Shown here piece after piece: positions 43,684 to 52,381 of a DNA stretch of 64,000 nt. The position numbers and the translations under genes are program-made. Each line of letters opens with the position of its first letter. The stretch's first letter is position 1. The DNA is from an uncultured delta proteobacterium (GTDB taxonomy: Bacteria; Desulfobacterota; Desulfobulbia; Desulfobulbales; Desulfocapsaceae): positions 31,120-95,119 of the forward strand of contig CAIUQR010000147.1 in the NCBI GenBank assembly GCA_903901335.1, given 5' to 3'. The notes beneath the pieces are model-generated. The model saw nothing but the letters and a program-made list of their open reading frames with translations, was not told the DNA's origin and ran no database searches.

Positions 43684-43713
43684 ACGGTTTGCCTCGGATC
43701 GCGCCTAAACCGT
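43684..43713 (+). promoter_or_regulatory. Inverted repeat between the two mgtA leader ORFs
   Basis: ACGGTTT (43684-43690) and AAACCGT (43707-43713) pair perfectly around a 16-base GC-rich loop. It sits directly after the leader ORF stop and 25 bases before the next ATG. It could be an attenuator or an access switch for the second ORF. Confidence 0.45.
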
Positions 43714-43737
43714 TGCGGTCCGGCCAAGAGGTGAACT

Positions 43738-43902
43738 ATGCACTACTCTATCCTTTCCCGGGTCTTTATGTTCCGGTGTTCTCATTGTACCCTTTGCGGG
43801 TCTGAAGCCCATTATCCTGCTGAATTTGTGAGGCGGTTTTCTGCCGTCGGCACCAGAGGCAAACTCGGTCTTGTTACCAGAAAATGGGGTTTCTCGCTAT
43901 GA
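43738..43902 (+). CDS. 54-residue Cys-rich ORF overlapping the mgtA start
   Basis: The frame begins at ATG 43738 with GAGGTG about six bases upstream and ends at TGA 43900-43902, overlapping the mgtA ATG (43899) as ATGA. The peptide has a hydrophobic start, then Arg-Cys-Ser-His-Cys-Thr-Leu-Cys-Gly (Cys14, Cys17, Cys20) and a basic C-terminal half with Arg and Lys. The Cys/His spacing could bind a metal. The overlap means that mgtA translation is probably coupled to this ORF. Nothing similar is known to me; it may be only a coupling leader. Confidence 0.5.
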   Translation: MHYSILSRVFMFRCSHCTLCGSEAHYPAEFVRRFSAVGTRGKLGLVTRKWGFSL

Positions 43903-46556
43903 AGAGCAATTTTCTTAAGAGATTTTCAAAGACTACCGGTTCACAGTCCACTCTGTCCCGCGCCCTGAGAGATCATGAACGCCGGCTGATTGAGCTGTGC
44001 GGGATGCCCAGGGGGAAGACCCTGGAGGCCCTCGAATCGACAGGCCGGGGGTTAAGCGCCGATGAGGCCGAGCGTCGTCTCGATAAATACGGGCTGAACG
44101 AATTGTCCCACCTGAAACAGCCGAGTTTTTTTGCCGACATGGCCCACCGTTTCACGAGTCCGCTGGTCGTGCAGCTCCTGGTGATCGCCCTGGTGTCGGC
44201 TATAATCGGTGAGATTAAATCAACGATCATTGTCGGTGCGATGATCGTTTTAAGCGTCGGGCTGGCCTCTATTCTCGACCGCAAGTCCAACCTGGCTGTC
44301 GAGGCCCTCGGCAAGCGGGTCCAGTCACGGACCCTGGTGATCAGGGATGGGGCGGAGAGTGAGGTCAGGATTTCAGAGGTTGTGCCTGGTGATATCGTCC
44401 TGCTTCATGCAGGCTCCGTGGTTCCGGCTGATCTCAGGCTGATTGCGGCAAAGGACTTTTTTGTTGGTGAGTCGGCTCTGACCGGCGAGGCCATGCCGGT
44501 CGAGAAGACGGCCGGAAGTGCCACTGCCGATGTCCACACAGCCCTTGGCCTTGCCAACGCCTGTTTTCTAGGAACCTCCGTCAATAGCGGCACCGCACGC
44601 GGGGTGGTGGTGAACACCGGACCCCGGACTTTGTTCGGGGCCATCTCGGAGACCTTGGCCGAGCCTCGGGAAGAGACCAGTTTTGATCAGGGGGTCCGAT
44701 CCTTTACCTGGCTGATGATCCGGTTCATGGTGCTGATGGTCTTTTCGGTATTTGTTATTGTCGGATTGACCAAGGGCAACTGGCTGGAGGCCCTGCTCTT
44801 CGGTTTATCCATTGCGGTCGGTCTCACTCCGGAGATGCTGCCGATGATCGTCACGGTCAATCTGGCTAAAGGAGCCCTGACCATGGCCCAAAAAAAGGTT
44901 ATTGTCAAACGTCTTCCGTCGATCCAGAACTTTGGCGCCATCGATATCCTCTGCACGGATAAGACCGGAACCTTAACCCAGGATCGGGTCGTTCTGGAGC
45001 GGCATGTCGATTTGACCGGACATACCAGTGAAGAGGTCCTGAACTACGCCTACCTGAACAGTTATTTCCAGACCGGTCTCAGGAATCTGATCGACCGGGC
45101 GGTGCTTGAATTTGCCGATCTTGCGGTCGAACAGCATTGCCGGCTGGTGGACGAATTGCCTTTCGATTTCCAGAGGCGGCGGATGTCCGTGGTCGTGGAT
45201 TATGAGGAGGATCACGTTCTGATCTGTAAAGGTGCTGTGGAGGAGATTTATGGATGCTGCAGCCACTATCAGATAGACGAAGAGGTCTATCCGTTGATTG
45301 ACCTGATCCGGGCGGATCTTTTTGAAGAGGTTGATCGGCTTAATCGGGACGGTTTCAGGGTCTTGGGAATTGCCTACCGGGAATTTCCGAGAAGCAGGAC
45401 TTCGTTTAGTGTGAGCGATGAAAGTCGATTAATATTGCTCGGTTATATTGCTTTCTTCGATCCGCCGAAGGTCTCCGCCACGGAGGCCCTCACCCTTCTG
45501 ACCGCGGCTGGTGTCAGATTGAAGGTCCTGACCGGCGACAATGGCCTGGTCACCGAAAAAATATGTCATGATGTCGGCCTGCATGTCGAACGGATCGTGA
45601 CTGGAGGTGAGCTTGCCCTTATGGAGCCTGAGGAATTCTCCAGAGTTGTGGCCGAGTTCGATGTCTTCGTCAAGTTGTCTCCTAACCAAAAAGAACAGGT
45701 CGTCAAGGACCTGCGACGCAACGGCCATGTAGTGGGTTTCATCGGGGACGGTATCAATGATGCGCCGGCCTTGAAGGCGGCGGATGTCGGTATCTCGGTA
45801 GACTCTGCAGCTGATGTTGCCAAGGAGGCGGCGGATATCGTCCTTCTGGAAAAGAGCCTGCTCGTCCTGGAGGAGGGGATCATGGAAGGCAGACGGGTCT
45901 TTGCCAATATCCTCAAATATATCCGTATGGGAGCAAGCTCGAACTTCGGCAATATGTTCAGTGTGCTCGGGGCAAGTTATCTGTTGCCATTTCTGCCGAT
46001 GCTGCCGGTGCAGGTCCTTGCGAACAACCTGCTGTATGATCTTTCCCAGACCGGGATTCCCACCGATAATGTCGATGAGGATCTGGTCGTCCATCCTTTG
46101 AAGTGGAACATCAATAATATTAAGCGTTTTATGTTTTTCGTAGGCCCTATCAGCTCTATCTTCGACTATGCCACCTTCGCCTTGATGTGGTTCTTTTTTA
46201 AGTGCAATATATTTCTCGATCCAGCGGCCGGTCCGCTGCAGCACGAGGCGGCTGAAAAGCTTTTTCAGACCGGCTGGTTCGTTGAATCGCTTTTGACCCA
46301 GACCTTGATTGTTCATATTATCAGGACCAGAAAGATTCCCCTTTTTGAGAGTCAGGCTTCTTACCAGATGACCCTGACGACGCTTGGCGTCATGGCTATC
46401 GGTGCCTGGTTGCCGTACTCACCCATGGCCCAGCTCTTAGGGCTGGTCCCCCTGCCGGCCATTTACTGGGCATGGATAGGGGCGTTTCTGGCGGCCTATG
46501 CGGTACTGACGTGTGGTGTGAAGACGTGGTTTTTTAACCGTTTTGGAGGTGAGTGA
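43899..46556 (+). CDS. mgtA: Mg2+-importing P-type ATPase
   Basis: 885 residues from the ATG at 43899, chosen for its ATGA overlap with the upstream ORF; an ATG at 43884 is in frame. P-type motifs: the actuator GESALTGEAMP, the phosphorylation loop LCTDKTGTLTQD (Asp near 351), the KGAVEEI nucleotide region, and the hinge GDGINDAPALKAADVGIS. An N-terminal cation-ATPase domain and ten helices complete the P3B type. MgtA-type pumps import Mg2+ when it is scarce. The upstream small ORFs suggest leader-based control. An EIIA-domain gene overlaps its end. Confidence 0.94.
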   Translation: MKSNFLKRFSKTTGSQSTLSRALRDHERRLIELCGMPRGKTLEALESTGRGLSADEAERRLDKYGLNELSHLKQPSFFADMAHRFTSPLVVQLLVIALVSAIIGEIKSTIIVGAMIVLSVGLASILDRKSNLAVEALGKRVQSRTLVIRDGAESEVRISEVVPGDIVLLHAGSVVPADLRLIAAKDFFVGESALTGEAMPVEKTAGSATADVHTALGLANACFLGTSVNSGTARGVVVNTGPRTLFGAISETLAEPREETSFDQGVRSFTWLMIRFMVLMVFSVFVIVGLTKGNWLEALLFGLSIAVGLTPEMLPMIVTVNLAKGALTMAQKKVIVKRLPSIQNFGAIDILCTDKTGTLTQDRVVLERHVDLTGHTSEEVLNYAYLNSYFQTGLRNLIDRAVLEFADLAVEQHCRLVDELPFDFQRRRMSVVVDYEEDHVLICKGAVEEIYGCCSHYQIDEEVYPLIDLIRADLFEEVDRLNRDGFRVLGIAYREFPRSRTSFSVSDESRLILLGYIAFFDPPKVSATEALTLLTAAGVRLKVLTGDNGLVTEKICHDVGLHVERIVTGGELALMEPEEFSRVVAEFDVFVKLSPNQKEQVVKDLRRNGHVVGFIGDGINDAPALKAADVGISVDSAADVAKEAADIVLLEKSLLVLEEGIMEGRRVFANILKYIRMGASSNFGNMFSVLGASYLLPFLPMLPVQVLANNLLYDLSQTGIPTDNVDEDLVVHPLKWNINNIKRFMFFVGPISSIFDYATFALMWFFFKCNIFLDPAAGPLQHEAAEKLFQTGWFVESLLTQTLIVHIIRTRKIPLFESQASYQMTLTTLGVMAIGAWLPYSPMAQLLGLVPLPAIYWAWIGAFLAAYAVLTCGVKTWFFNRFGGE

Positions 46557-47344
46557 TCATGGATACTCTCTTGGATGCCTTACAGGAAGGTCGACTGTTC
46601 GAACTTCCGGCAAACGACAAGGCCCATGCCTTGCAGTTTCTTGCCCATATTATTGAGGCCTTTCCGGAGATGCCGGCCGGGACCGATGTGGTTGCCCATG
46701 TTATGACGAGAGAAGAGGTAACAACCACTGCACTGGGAAAGGGGTGGGCCTGCCCGCATGCCAGAATTACGTTTGATGAAGATCTGATGTGTGTTGTCGG
46801 CTGGAGTCCGGCGGGTATTGACTACGGGGCCCCGGACGGCAGGCCGGTTTCGATCATCGTGATGTATCTGGTTCCCGCCAATCAACGGAATCATTTCCTG
46901 CGAGAGGTCTCGATCCTGGCCAAGGCACTGGAAACCTATGCGGATCTGGAAAAATTCCGGGATGCGCACGACCTGAATGACGTCCGAAATTATCTGCTCG
47001 ATCTGATCAGCACAACGAAGGAGACCGTCGGTCCGGATTCACGGGCGCGAATGATCCGTTTGCAGGCCAAGCCGACTGTTTCCGAAGAGACCTTTCCGGC
47101 CCGTGACCTGTCGAATCTGATCATGGAGCCGGTCACGCTTGTGGCCGGGCAGGGAATGAAAGGACTCGTCCTGACACAGAATGCGGATCTCGCCGAATAT
47201 CTGAATGCAGCAAGTGGTCTGATGGGAAAGATTGAGTCGGATGGCGTCTTCCAAAATGGAGGATGGAGGGTCTTGCGGCGACATATGATCTCCTATCATG
47301 GTGGATTAGTCGCCTATGATTGTCTGGCGATCAAGGGTCTATGA
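46553..47344 (+). CDS. PTS EIIA-domain protein linked to the Mg2+ pump
   Basis: 263 residues from the GTG at 46553 (overlapping the mgtA stop) or 261 from ATG 46559, after a GGAGG site. Residues ~5-150 form a fructose/nitrogen-type PTS EIIA domain: TREEVTTTALGKGWACPHAR has the phospho-acceptor His about 69. The last ~110 residues form an extra domain (LIMEPVTLVAGQGMKGLVLTQNADLAEYL) of unknown type. No EIIB/C genes are near, so it is not part of a sugar transporter. Regulatory EIIA proteins control K+ transport in enterobacteria, so control of MgtA activity is a plausible inference. Confidence 0.88.
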   Translation: MIMDTLLDALQEGRLFELPANDKAHALQFLAHIIEAFPEMPAGTDVVAHVMTREEVTTTALGKGWACPHARITFDEDLMCVVGWSPAGIDYGAPDGRPVSIIVMYLVPANQRNHFLREVSILAKALETYADLEKFRDAHDLNDVRNYLLDLISTTKETVGPDSRARMIRLQAKPTVSEETFPARDLSNLIMEPVTLVAGQGMKGLVLTQNADLAEYLNAASGLMGKIESDGVFQNGGWRVLRRHMISYHGGLVAYDCLAIKGL

Positions 47345-47418
47345 CCACATGGTCCCGGTAAACCCTTGTTCAACAATAACCTGGTCAAATAAATATTGAG
47401 ACGGCATATGGAGCCGAT

Positions 47419-47805
47419 ATGGAAAACAGAAGATACGATGAGGGGCTGAAGAAACTGAATGAGATTGACGGTCAGGCCGGCCGGAAGGTCATCGACAGCC
47501 TGCGGTCAATTGCCCCGGATCTGGCAAAATATATCATCGAGTTCCCGTTCGGAGACATTTATCAACGCCCCGGACTCGATCTTAGGACAAGGGAGCTGGT
47601 GACCGTTGCCGCTCTGACGGCGCTGGGGCACTGTCAACCGCAGCTCAAGGTGCATGTCAACGGCGCTCTGAATGTGGGGTGTGAGCCTGCCGAGATCGTC
47701 GAGGTCATAATTCAGATGGCCGTCTATGCCGGGTTTCCCGCTGCTTTGAACGGTATGTTCACGGCCAAGGAGGTATTTACGGAAAGAGGTTTGATCGCGG
47801 AGTAG
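47419..47805 (+). CDS. Carboxymuconolactone decarboxylase-family protein
   Basis: 128 residues. The CMD fold is clear: [21 protein letters not shown], an isolated Cys ([18 protein letters not shown]) where the AhpD-like members have CxxC, and [22 protein letters not shown]. With only one Cys, peroxidase activity of AhpD type is unlikely; the lactone decarboxylase-like or regulatory type is possible. It follows the EIIA gene by 75 bases and may be co-transcribed. Substrate unknown. Confidence 0.87.
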   Translation: MENRRYDEGLKKLNEIDGQAGRKVIDSLRSIAPDLAKYIIEFPFGDIYQRPGLDLRTRELVTVAALTALGHCQPQLKVHVNGALNVGCEPAEIVEVIIQMAVYAGFPAALNGMFTAKEVFTERGLIAE

Positions 47806-47855
47806 CGCCATTATAAAAAGGTTGAACACCTGTGCATGTTCCGTGTTCGGCTGCT

Positions 47856-48439
47856 TTACCGGTTGGGATCATCCTTCGATGCGCGCTGCCTCAATCGAGG
47901 GAAAAGAAACGGGGTCCTGCGATGGTAGTCCTCATACTCCGCCCCGAATCTCCTTCGGAGTTCTTTCTCTTCGATAAACCGGTGATAGAGGGTTCCGAGA
48001 ATCAGCGCCAAGCCAAGCATGCAAGCCCCTGTGATGATCGAGTCAGCCGCCGCACCCATGCCGAATACAGGAACATCGCCCCAAGCTGGATAGGGTTTCT
48101 GCAATATCTGTATGGTCCCGTGATTACCAGTCGCTGCGGCGCCGCAACCGGTGCCGGGGTTCCTCCTCCTGCCGACCAGAAGACCTTGACCGACCAGAGG
48201 AGAATGCCCAGCCCGACTGTAATACCGGGGATACCCAGTGTGTATCGGAGGAAAAGGCTGCCTTCTGCCGGCAATCTTCCGGCGGCGGTTTTGCCGATGA
48301 GCCCCAGAAGGAAAGGAAACAGGACCAAAAAGATCATCCCACCTCCGATCAACGACAGAACCTTGAACACCAAAGATCGTTGCTGCGATGTGATTGTTGT
48401 TATACGTTTTACTATTGAATCAAGCATGGTATCAATCAA
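47856..48439 (-). pseudogene. Isoprenylcysteine methyltransferase-like protein, frameshifted
   Basis: Two overlapping minus frames together give one ICMT-type membrane methyltransferase. The upstream frame (48439 to about 48060) has four helices and GPYRYCRNPIQLGAMFLY. The downstream frame has a helix ending RFIEEKELRRRFGAEYEDYHRRTPFLFPRL, the ICMT end. The change lies near 48084, where one missing T would restore FLY-F-GMG. This may be a true pseudogene or a sequencing error. Intact, it would methylate a lipid or protein carboxyl or a related substrate in the membrane. Confidence 0.8.
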
Positions 48440-48472
48440 TTCATAAGCCCCGCAAAATGTTTTTCTTGCCCC

Positions 48473-48787
48473 TTAACCATTGTTGATAACCTCTCCTGTG
48501 ATGTTATCGACAACCACCGGACATTCAAAGAAGGTTACTGACGGGAGAGCACCATATTTGTCGAGGATAAATGCCTTCCATTCATCTGTATAAAGACGCT
48601 CTGCGTCCTCCTGTGATTTCCACAGATACACTCCACCGGCGGTCCCGCCATCCTGTGAAAGAATATAATACTTCCGGATCAGACCCTGAATCTCTCTGTA
48701 CTTTGGCGCTGTAGTCGAAAAAATTTCGCGTGCTTTTTCGCGAGAAATGGGCTGTGGAAGTTTGAACTGCACAAGTGCTGTAATCAT
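48473..48787 (-). CDS. YdhR-like monooxygenase-fold protein
   Basis: 104 residues, ferredoxin-like alpha/beta fold of the YdhR/ABM type. The start ITALVQFKLPQPISREKAREIF, the central YYILSQDGGTAGGVYLWKSQEDAERLY and FFECPVVVDN end fit the family, often annotated as putative monooxygenase. No cofactor is needed by relatives. It is on the same strand as the frameshifted methyltransferase, 33 bases upstream of it, and is probably co-transcribed. Function unknown. Confidence 0.83.
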   Translation of the reverse strand: MITALVQFKLPQPISREKAREIFSTTAPKYREIQGLIRKYYILSQDGGTAGGVYLWKSQEDAERLYTDEWKAFILDKYGALPSVTFFECPVVVDNITGEVINNG

Positions 48788-49042
48788 ATAAATTTCCTTT
48801 GGAATACTGATTTCATATTGGCAGACTGGTTTGTTTCGTTCCCAATAAATACAGACGAATGAAATTTAAGTCCATGGTATTGTGACCGATGATTGTCAAA
48901 ATCAGCTCGCGCCTGTCCGTAAACCGCCATTTTGCCCTTGTTATTTGTAAACCGGCATTCCTGTTCTGTTCATCGCATCATTAATCAGCCGATATTCTTT
49001 TGAGGGTACCGACCGGAGATCTGTCTATGTTTCAAAAGTGGG
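48788..49042. other. 255-base intergenic region before the Rhs remnant
   Basis: No gene and no clear signal. The last ~30 bases, in the frame of the Rhs remnant, read Tyr-Arg-Pro-Glu-Ile, which may be decayed Rhs coding sequence cut off by a stop near 49000. Confidence 0.35.
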
Positions 49043-49333
49043 ATGAATCTTTACCTTTATGTTCGGGGGAATCAAGTTAATAAAATCGATCCAAGAGGAC
49101 TATTTGGGGCAGGAGGACCAGATTCGACCTATCCGGGACATGGCGATTTTTATGGGTCGGATAGATTTAACTTCAATAAAGAAGATAATGATTGGGAGTC
49201 AAGCCCTTGGCCTTGGGGAAACCCCGCCGGACATTTTTTGACGATAATTTCGGGTAGGGGCGTAATCTGTCTTCTTGCGATACTTCGGTATTCATATGAT
49301 GTGATACTTGCAACCCCACATTGTGTGGAGTAA
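49043..49333 (+). pseudogene. Rhs core-tip remnant
   Basis: 96 codons begin with NLYLYVRGNQVNKIDPRGLFG, the strongly conserved Rhs-core ending (NLYxYVxxNPxNxxDPxGL). The next ~75 residues are a short non-conserved tip with no recognisable toxin domain. No Rhs repeats, ribosome site or start precede it. It is therefore a 3' fragment of an Rhs gene, left by deletion or transferred as a displaced orphan tip. A CCACA/TGTGG hairpin lies around 49317-49329 near its stop. Confidence 0.7.
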
Positions 49334-49351
49334 ACTTTGTTCGTCGTACAT

Positions 49352-49403
49352 GGGAAGTCTTTTCTTCTTGAACTTTGAGTGGTTCAGAATTGTGAGACTT
49401 CCC
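49352..49403. repeat. 9-bp inverted repeat after the Rhs remnant
   Basis: GGGAAGTCT (49352-49360) and AGACTTCCC (49395-49403) pair perfectly over nine bases with 34 bases between. It could mark a deletion or insertion boundary near the Rhs fragment, or form a weak terminator. Confidence 0.4.
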
Positions 49404-49440
49404 TCATTTCAATCTCACCCTCACCAAAAAAAGAAAGCCA

Positions 49441-49695
49441 ATGAAAAAGATACTACTGATGCTTGTTGTTGCGGCGGCTGCAGGGTACGGACTGTTAAGC
49501 TATCATTTTATTCTTTTTGATAATAACTTGAAAATCATCAAGAAGACAGGGATTCGGTACGAGGATACGTTTGTTGATGCCCGTGGAGTCAAAAAACTTG
49601 GACTTGCCTTGAAACCGGAGCTGATTGCAGCCGGCATCAACGATGTCATTGGTCAGATTGACGGACCGGTCAAGAAGCCTCAAGAAATAAAATAA
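49441..49695 (+). CDS. Small single-pass membrane or exported protein
   Basis: 84 residues. A signal/anchor helix spans 3-24 (Leu/Val/Ala-rich). The remainder is soluble, with DNNLKIIKKTGIRYEDTFVDARG and a Pro/Lys tail. No lipobox and no known family. An AAAGAAAGCC segment precedes the ATG (weak site). It stands alone between the Rhs fragment and the ior cluster. Orphan status and position suggest it is conserved but unassigned. Confidence 0.6.
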   Translation: MKKILLMLVVAAAAGYGLLSYHFILFDNNLKIIKKTGIRYEDTFVDARGVKKLGLALKPELIAAGINDVIGQIDGPVKKPQEIK

Positions 49696-49976
49696 TAATA
49701 TCTATATCATAGAAAACAGGTTTATGGTGATATGACCAACATCTGGTCCCTGTGATGTTGGTTCGGGATCCGCCTGCAAATATGCCGCAATTGAGGCGGC
49801 GGCGGTCAAAAAATCCTTGCTTGTTCTATTGTTTTCAGGGTAATTACATCCGTCACATGGTAAAGTATAACACTGTTCGATTTCGGTCGTTTTTGACCGG
49901 GAAATTTTGAATAGAGTGTATAATATCAAGATGTTTTCGGCTTGTGAGTTGGGCTGAGAAAATTTCAGGAGCAAAT
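49696..49976. other. Upstream region of the ior cluster
   Basis: 281 bases without a gene. A CGGTC/GACCG hairpin with T-rich loop (about 49883-49898) is followed by TATAAT at about 49919-49924. The -35 box is unclear because TTGACC sits about 20 bases upstream. This is the probable promoter area of the iorAB-paaK cluster. Confidence 0.4.
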
Positions 49977-51788
49977 GTGACGAAAATCAGTAACGAATCA
50001 ATCTGGCTGTCCGGAAACGAGGCCATAGCCCTCGGGGCCTTTGAGGCGGGGGTCAAGGTCGCTTCCGGCTATCCGGGCACGCCGTCCACCGAGATACTGG
50101 AAAATCTTTCCAGATATGATGGCGTTTATACCGAGTGGGCCCCCAATGAAAAGGTCGGACTTGAGGTTGCGATCGGCGCCTCTTTTGCCGGGGTCCGGGC
50201 GCTTGCCACGATGAAGCATGTCGGGCTGAACGTGGCCGCCGATCCGCTTTTCACTGCCTCCTATACCGGCGTGCGCGGTGGCCTGGTTGTGGTCACCGCC
50301 GATGATCCGGAAATGCACTCCTCGCAGAACGAACAGGACAACCGGAACTATGCCTTTGCCGCCAAGGTGCCGATGCTTGAGCCCTCAGATCCGGCTGAGG
50401 CCAAGGAATTCCTGAAGCTCGCCTTTGCCTTGAGCGAACAGCTCGATACGCCGGTGTTATTCCGGATAACGACCCGCATCGCCCATGTCAAAGGAGTGGT
50501 GCGAAAAGGGGAGAGAGAGACCTCTGCTGTCACTGCAGGTATCGAAAAGGTGCCCGGTAAGTTTGTGATGCTGCCGGCCATGGCCCGCAAACGGCGGGTG
50601 GCGGTCGAAGCGAGGATGCTGGAGTGCCGGAAGATGGCCGAGACCATGGACTGCAACCGCATCGAAAAGGGCAATACGAAACGCGGCTTCATCACCTCCG
50701 GGGTTTCCTATCTCTACGTGAAAGAGGCCTTTCCCGATGCCGCCGTGCTGAAGCTCGGCATGTGCTGGCCGCTGCCGGAGGAGATGATCCGCACCTTTGC
50801 CGCATCGGTAGAGGAACTCTTCATCGTCGAGGAACTCGATCCATTTTTAGAACTGCACATTAAGGCCATGGGCATCGCCTGTCACGGCAAGGATCTGATC
50901 CCGAATCAGGGAGAATTGAACACCACGATCGTCAGGTCGGCCATTGATCCGTCCACATCTGCCAAGCTGTTTCCGGCAGTCGACCTGCCTCCCCGGCCGC
51001 CCAATATGTGCCCTGGGTGCCCGCACCGCGGCATCTTCTATAACCTCTCGAAGATGAAGGTCTTTGTCTCCGGCGATATCGGCTGCTATACCCTGGGATT
51101 TCTGCCGCCGCTCTCGGCAATGGATACCACCGTCTGCATGGGTGCCTCGGTGCCGATCGCCCACGGTATGGCCAAGGCCCTTGGAGAAGGAGCCCATGAC
51201 AAGATTGTTGCCGTTATCGGCGATTCGACCTTTATCCACTCAGGTATCACCGGGCTTATCAATACAGTCTATAATGATTCGGCGTCTACCCTAATTATTC
51301 TGGACAACAGCATTACCGCGATGACCGGCCAGCAGCAGAATCCGGCCTCGGGCGGCAATATCAAGGGGGAGGCGGCGTCGGCTATCGATCTCGAAACCCT
51401 GTGCCGGGCCATTGGTGTGAAAAACGTGTTTACGGTCAATCCCCACGATATCCCAGGGACGAAAAAGGTCATGAAAGAAGCGGTGGCGTTGACAGAACCG
51501 TCGGTCATTATCTCCCGGGCACCATGTGTGCTGCTGCCGGAGATGAAGGGCAAAAAGACCGTCGCCTATTTTACCAATCAGGACAATTGTACCGGCTGTA
51601 TGGCCTGTATCCGTCTTGGTTGTCCGGCCATCAGCTGGACTGCCTTTGCGGAAGGCGAGGCGGAGATACGGGGATATAAAAAATCACAGAAGGGGATTTC
51701 GAAGATCGACGAGATCCTCTGCAATGCCTGCGGACAGTGTGCGTCCCTGTGCAAATTTAAGGCCATCACCAGGGGGGAGGAGAAATGA
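49977..51788 (+). CDS. iorA: Indolepyruvate:ferredoxin oxidoreductase alpha subunit
   Basis: 603 residues from the GTG at 49977, supported by CAGGAG eight bases upstream; the GTG at 49944 lacks a site. An N-terminal pyruvate-type domain (GNEAIALGAFEAGVKVASGYPGTPSTEIL), a C-terminal TPP-binding domain (GDIGCYTLGF, GDSTFIHSGITGL, then NSITAMTGQQQNP), and two [4Fe-4S] ferredoxin motifs at the end (CTGCMACIRLGCP and CNACGQCASLCKF). IorAB oxidises aryl pyruvates from aromatic amino acids to aryl-acetyl-CoA, reducing ferredoxin. It overlaps iorB by four bases. A possible broader keto-acid range cannot be excluded. Confidence 0.94.
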   Translation: MTKISNESIWLSGNEAIALGAFEAGVKVASGYPGTPSTEILENLSRYDGVYTEWAPNEKVGLEVAIGASFAGVRALATMKHVGLNVAADPLFTASYTGVRGGLVVVTADDPEMHSSQNEQDNRNYAFAAKVPMLEPSDPAEAKEFLKLAFALSEQLDTPVLFRITTRIAHVKGVVRKGERETSAVTAGIEKVPGKFVMLPAMARKRRVAVEARMLECRKMAETMDCNRIEKGNTKRGFITSGVSYLYVKEAFPDAAVLKLGMCWPLPEEMIRTFAASVEELFIVEELDPFLELHIKAMGIACHGKDLIPNQGELNTTIVRSAIDPSTSAKLFPAVDLPPRPPNMCPGCPHRGIFYNLSKMKVFVSGDIGCYTLGFLPPLSAMDTTVCMGASVPIAHGMAKALGEGAHDKIVAVIGDSTFIHSGITGLINTVYNDSASTLIILDNSITAMTGQQQNPASGGNIKGEAASAIDLETLCRAIGVKNVFTVNPHDIPGTKKVMKEAVALTEPSVIISRAPCVLLPEMKGKKTVAYFTNQDNCTGCMACIRLGCPAISWTAFAEGEAEIRGYKKSQKGISKIDEILCNACGQCASLCKFKAITRGEEK

Positions 51789-52366
51789 GAGCAACCGGAA
51801 ATATCCTCTTCTCGGGGGTCGGCGGCCAGGGGATTCTGCTGGCAAGTGAAATCACCGCCTATAGCCTGCTGGCCGCCGGTTTCGACGCCAAGAAGAGCGA
51901 GGTGCACGGGATGGCCCAGCGCGGCGGTTCAGTGACCGCCCACCTGCGCTATGGCGACCGGGTCTACTCGCCGCTGATCGAGCCTGGCCGGGCCGATATC
52001 CAGGTGGCCTTCGAGATGATGGAGGCGGTCAGGTATCTGCCCTATCTGCATAAAGACAGCAAGGTCATCGTCAATACCCAGAGGATCCTGCCGCCCGCCG
52101 TGGCCACCGGCAAAACCACCTACCCGGAAGAAGTCCTTGCCCATCTGACCGTGCATAGGATCGCAGTCGTGTGCGTTGATGCCTTTGATCTGGCCCGCGA
52201 GGTGGGTGAGGTGCGGACGGCCAATATGGTGATGGTGGGAGCCTTATCAGTATTTTTACCCGTTGATCCCGCCATCTATGAACAGGTGATCGGAACGAGG
52301 GTGCCGGAGCGATTCCGGGAGGTAAACCTGCAGGCCTTTGCGGCTGGAAGAAGGGCAAGTGCCTAA
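51785..52366 (+). CDS. iorB: Indolepyruvate:ferredoxin oxidoreductase beta subunit
   Basis: 193 residues. The gamma-type keto-acid oxidoreductase domain is clear: NILFSGVGGQGILLASEITAYSLLAAGFDAKKSEVHGMAQRGG in sections, with the conserved GVGGQG and HGMAQRGGSV. It completes the IOR enzyme with iorA; the ATGA overlap fits 1:1 production. PaaK follows after 15 bases. Confidence 0.94.
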   Translation: MRATGNILFSGVGGQGILLASEITAYSLLAAGFDAKKSEVHGMAQRGGSVTAHLRYGDRVYSPLIEPGRADIQVAFEMMEAVRYLPYLHKDSKVIVNTQRILPPAVATGKTTYPEEVLAHLTVHRIAVVCVDAFDLAREVGEVRTANMVMVGALSVFLPVDPAIYEQVIGTRVPERFREVNLQAFAAGRRASA

Positions 52367-52381
52367 AACTCAGGAGCAGCT

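Noticed and set aside
49702..49974. 90-codon minus-strand ORF upstream of iorA
   Set aside because: It overlaps the ior promoter area and iorA start, and has no recognisable domain.
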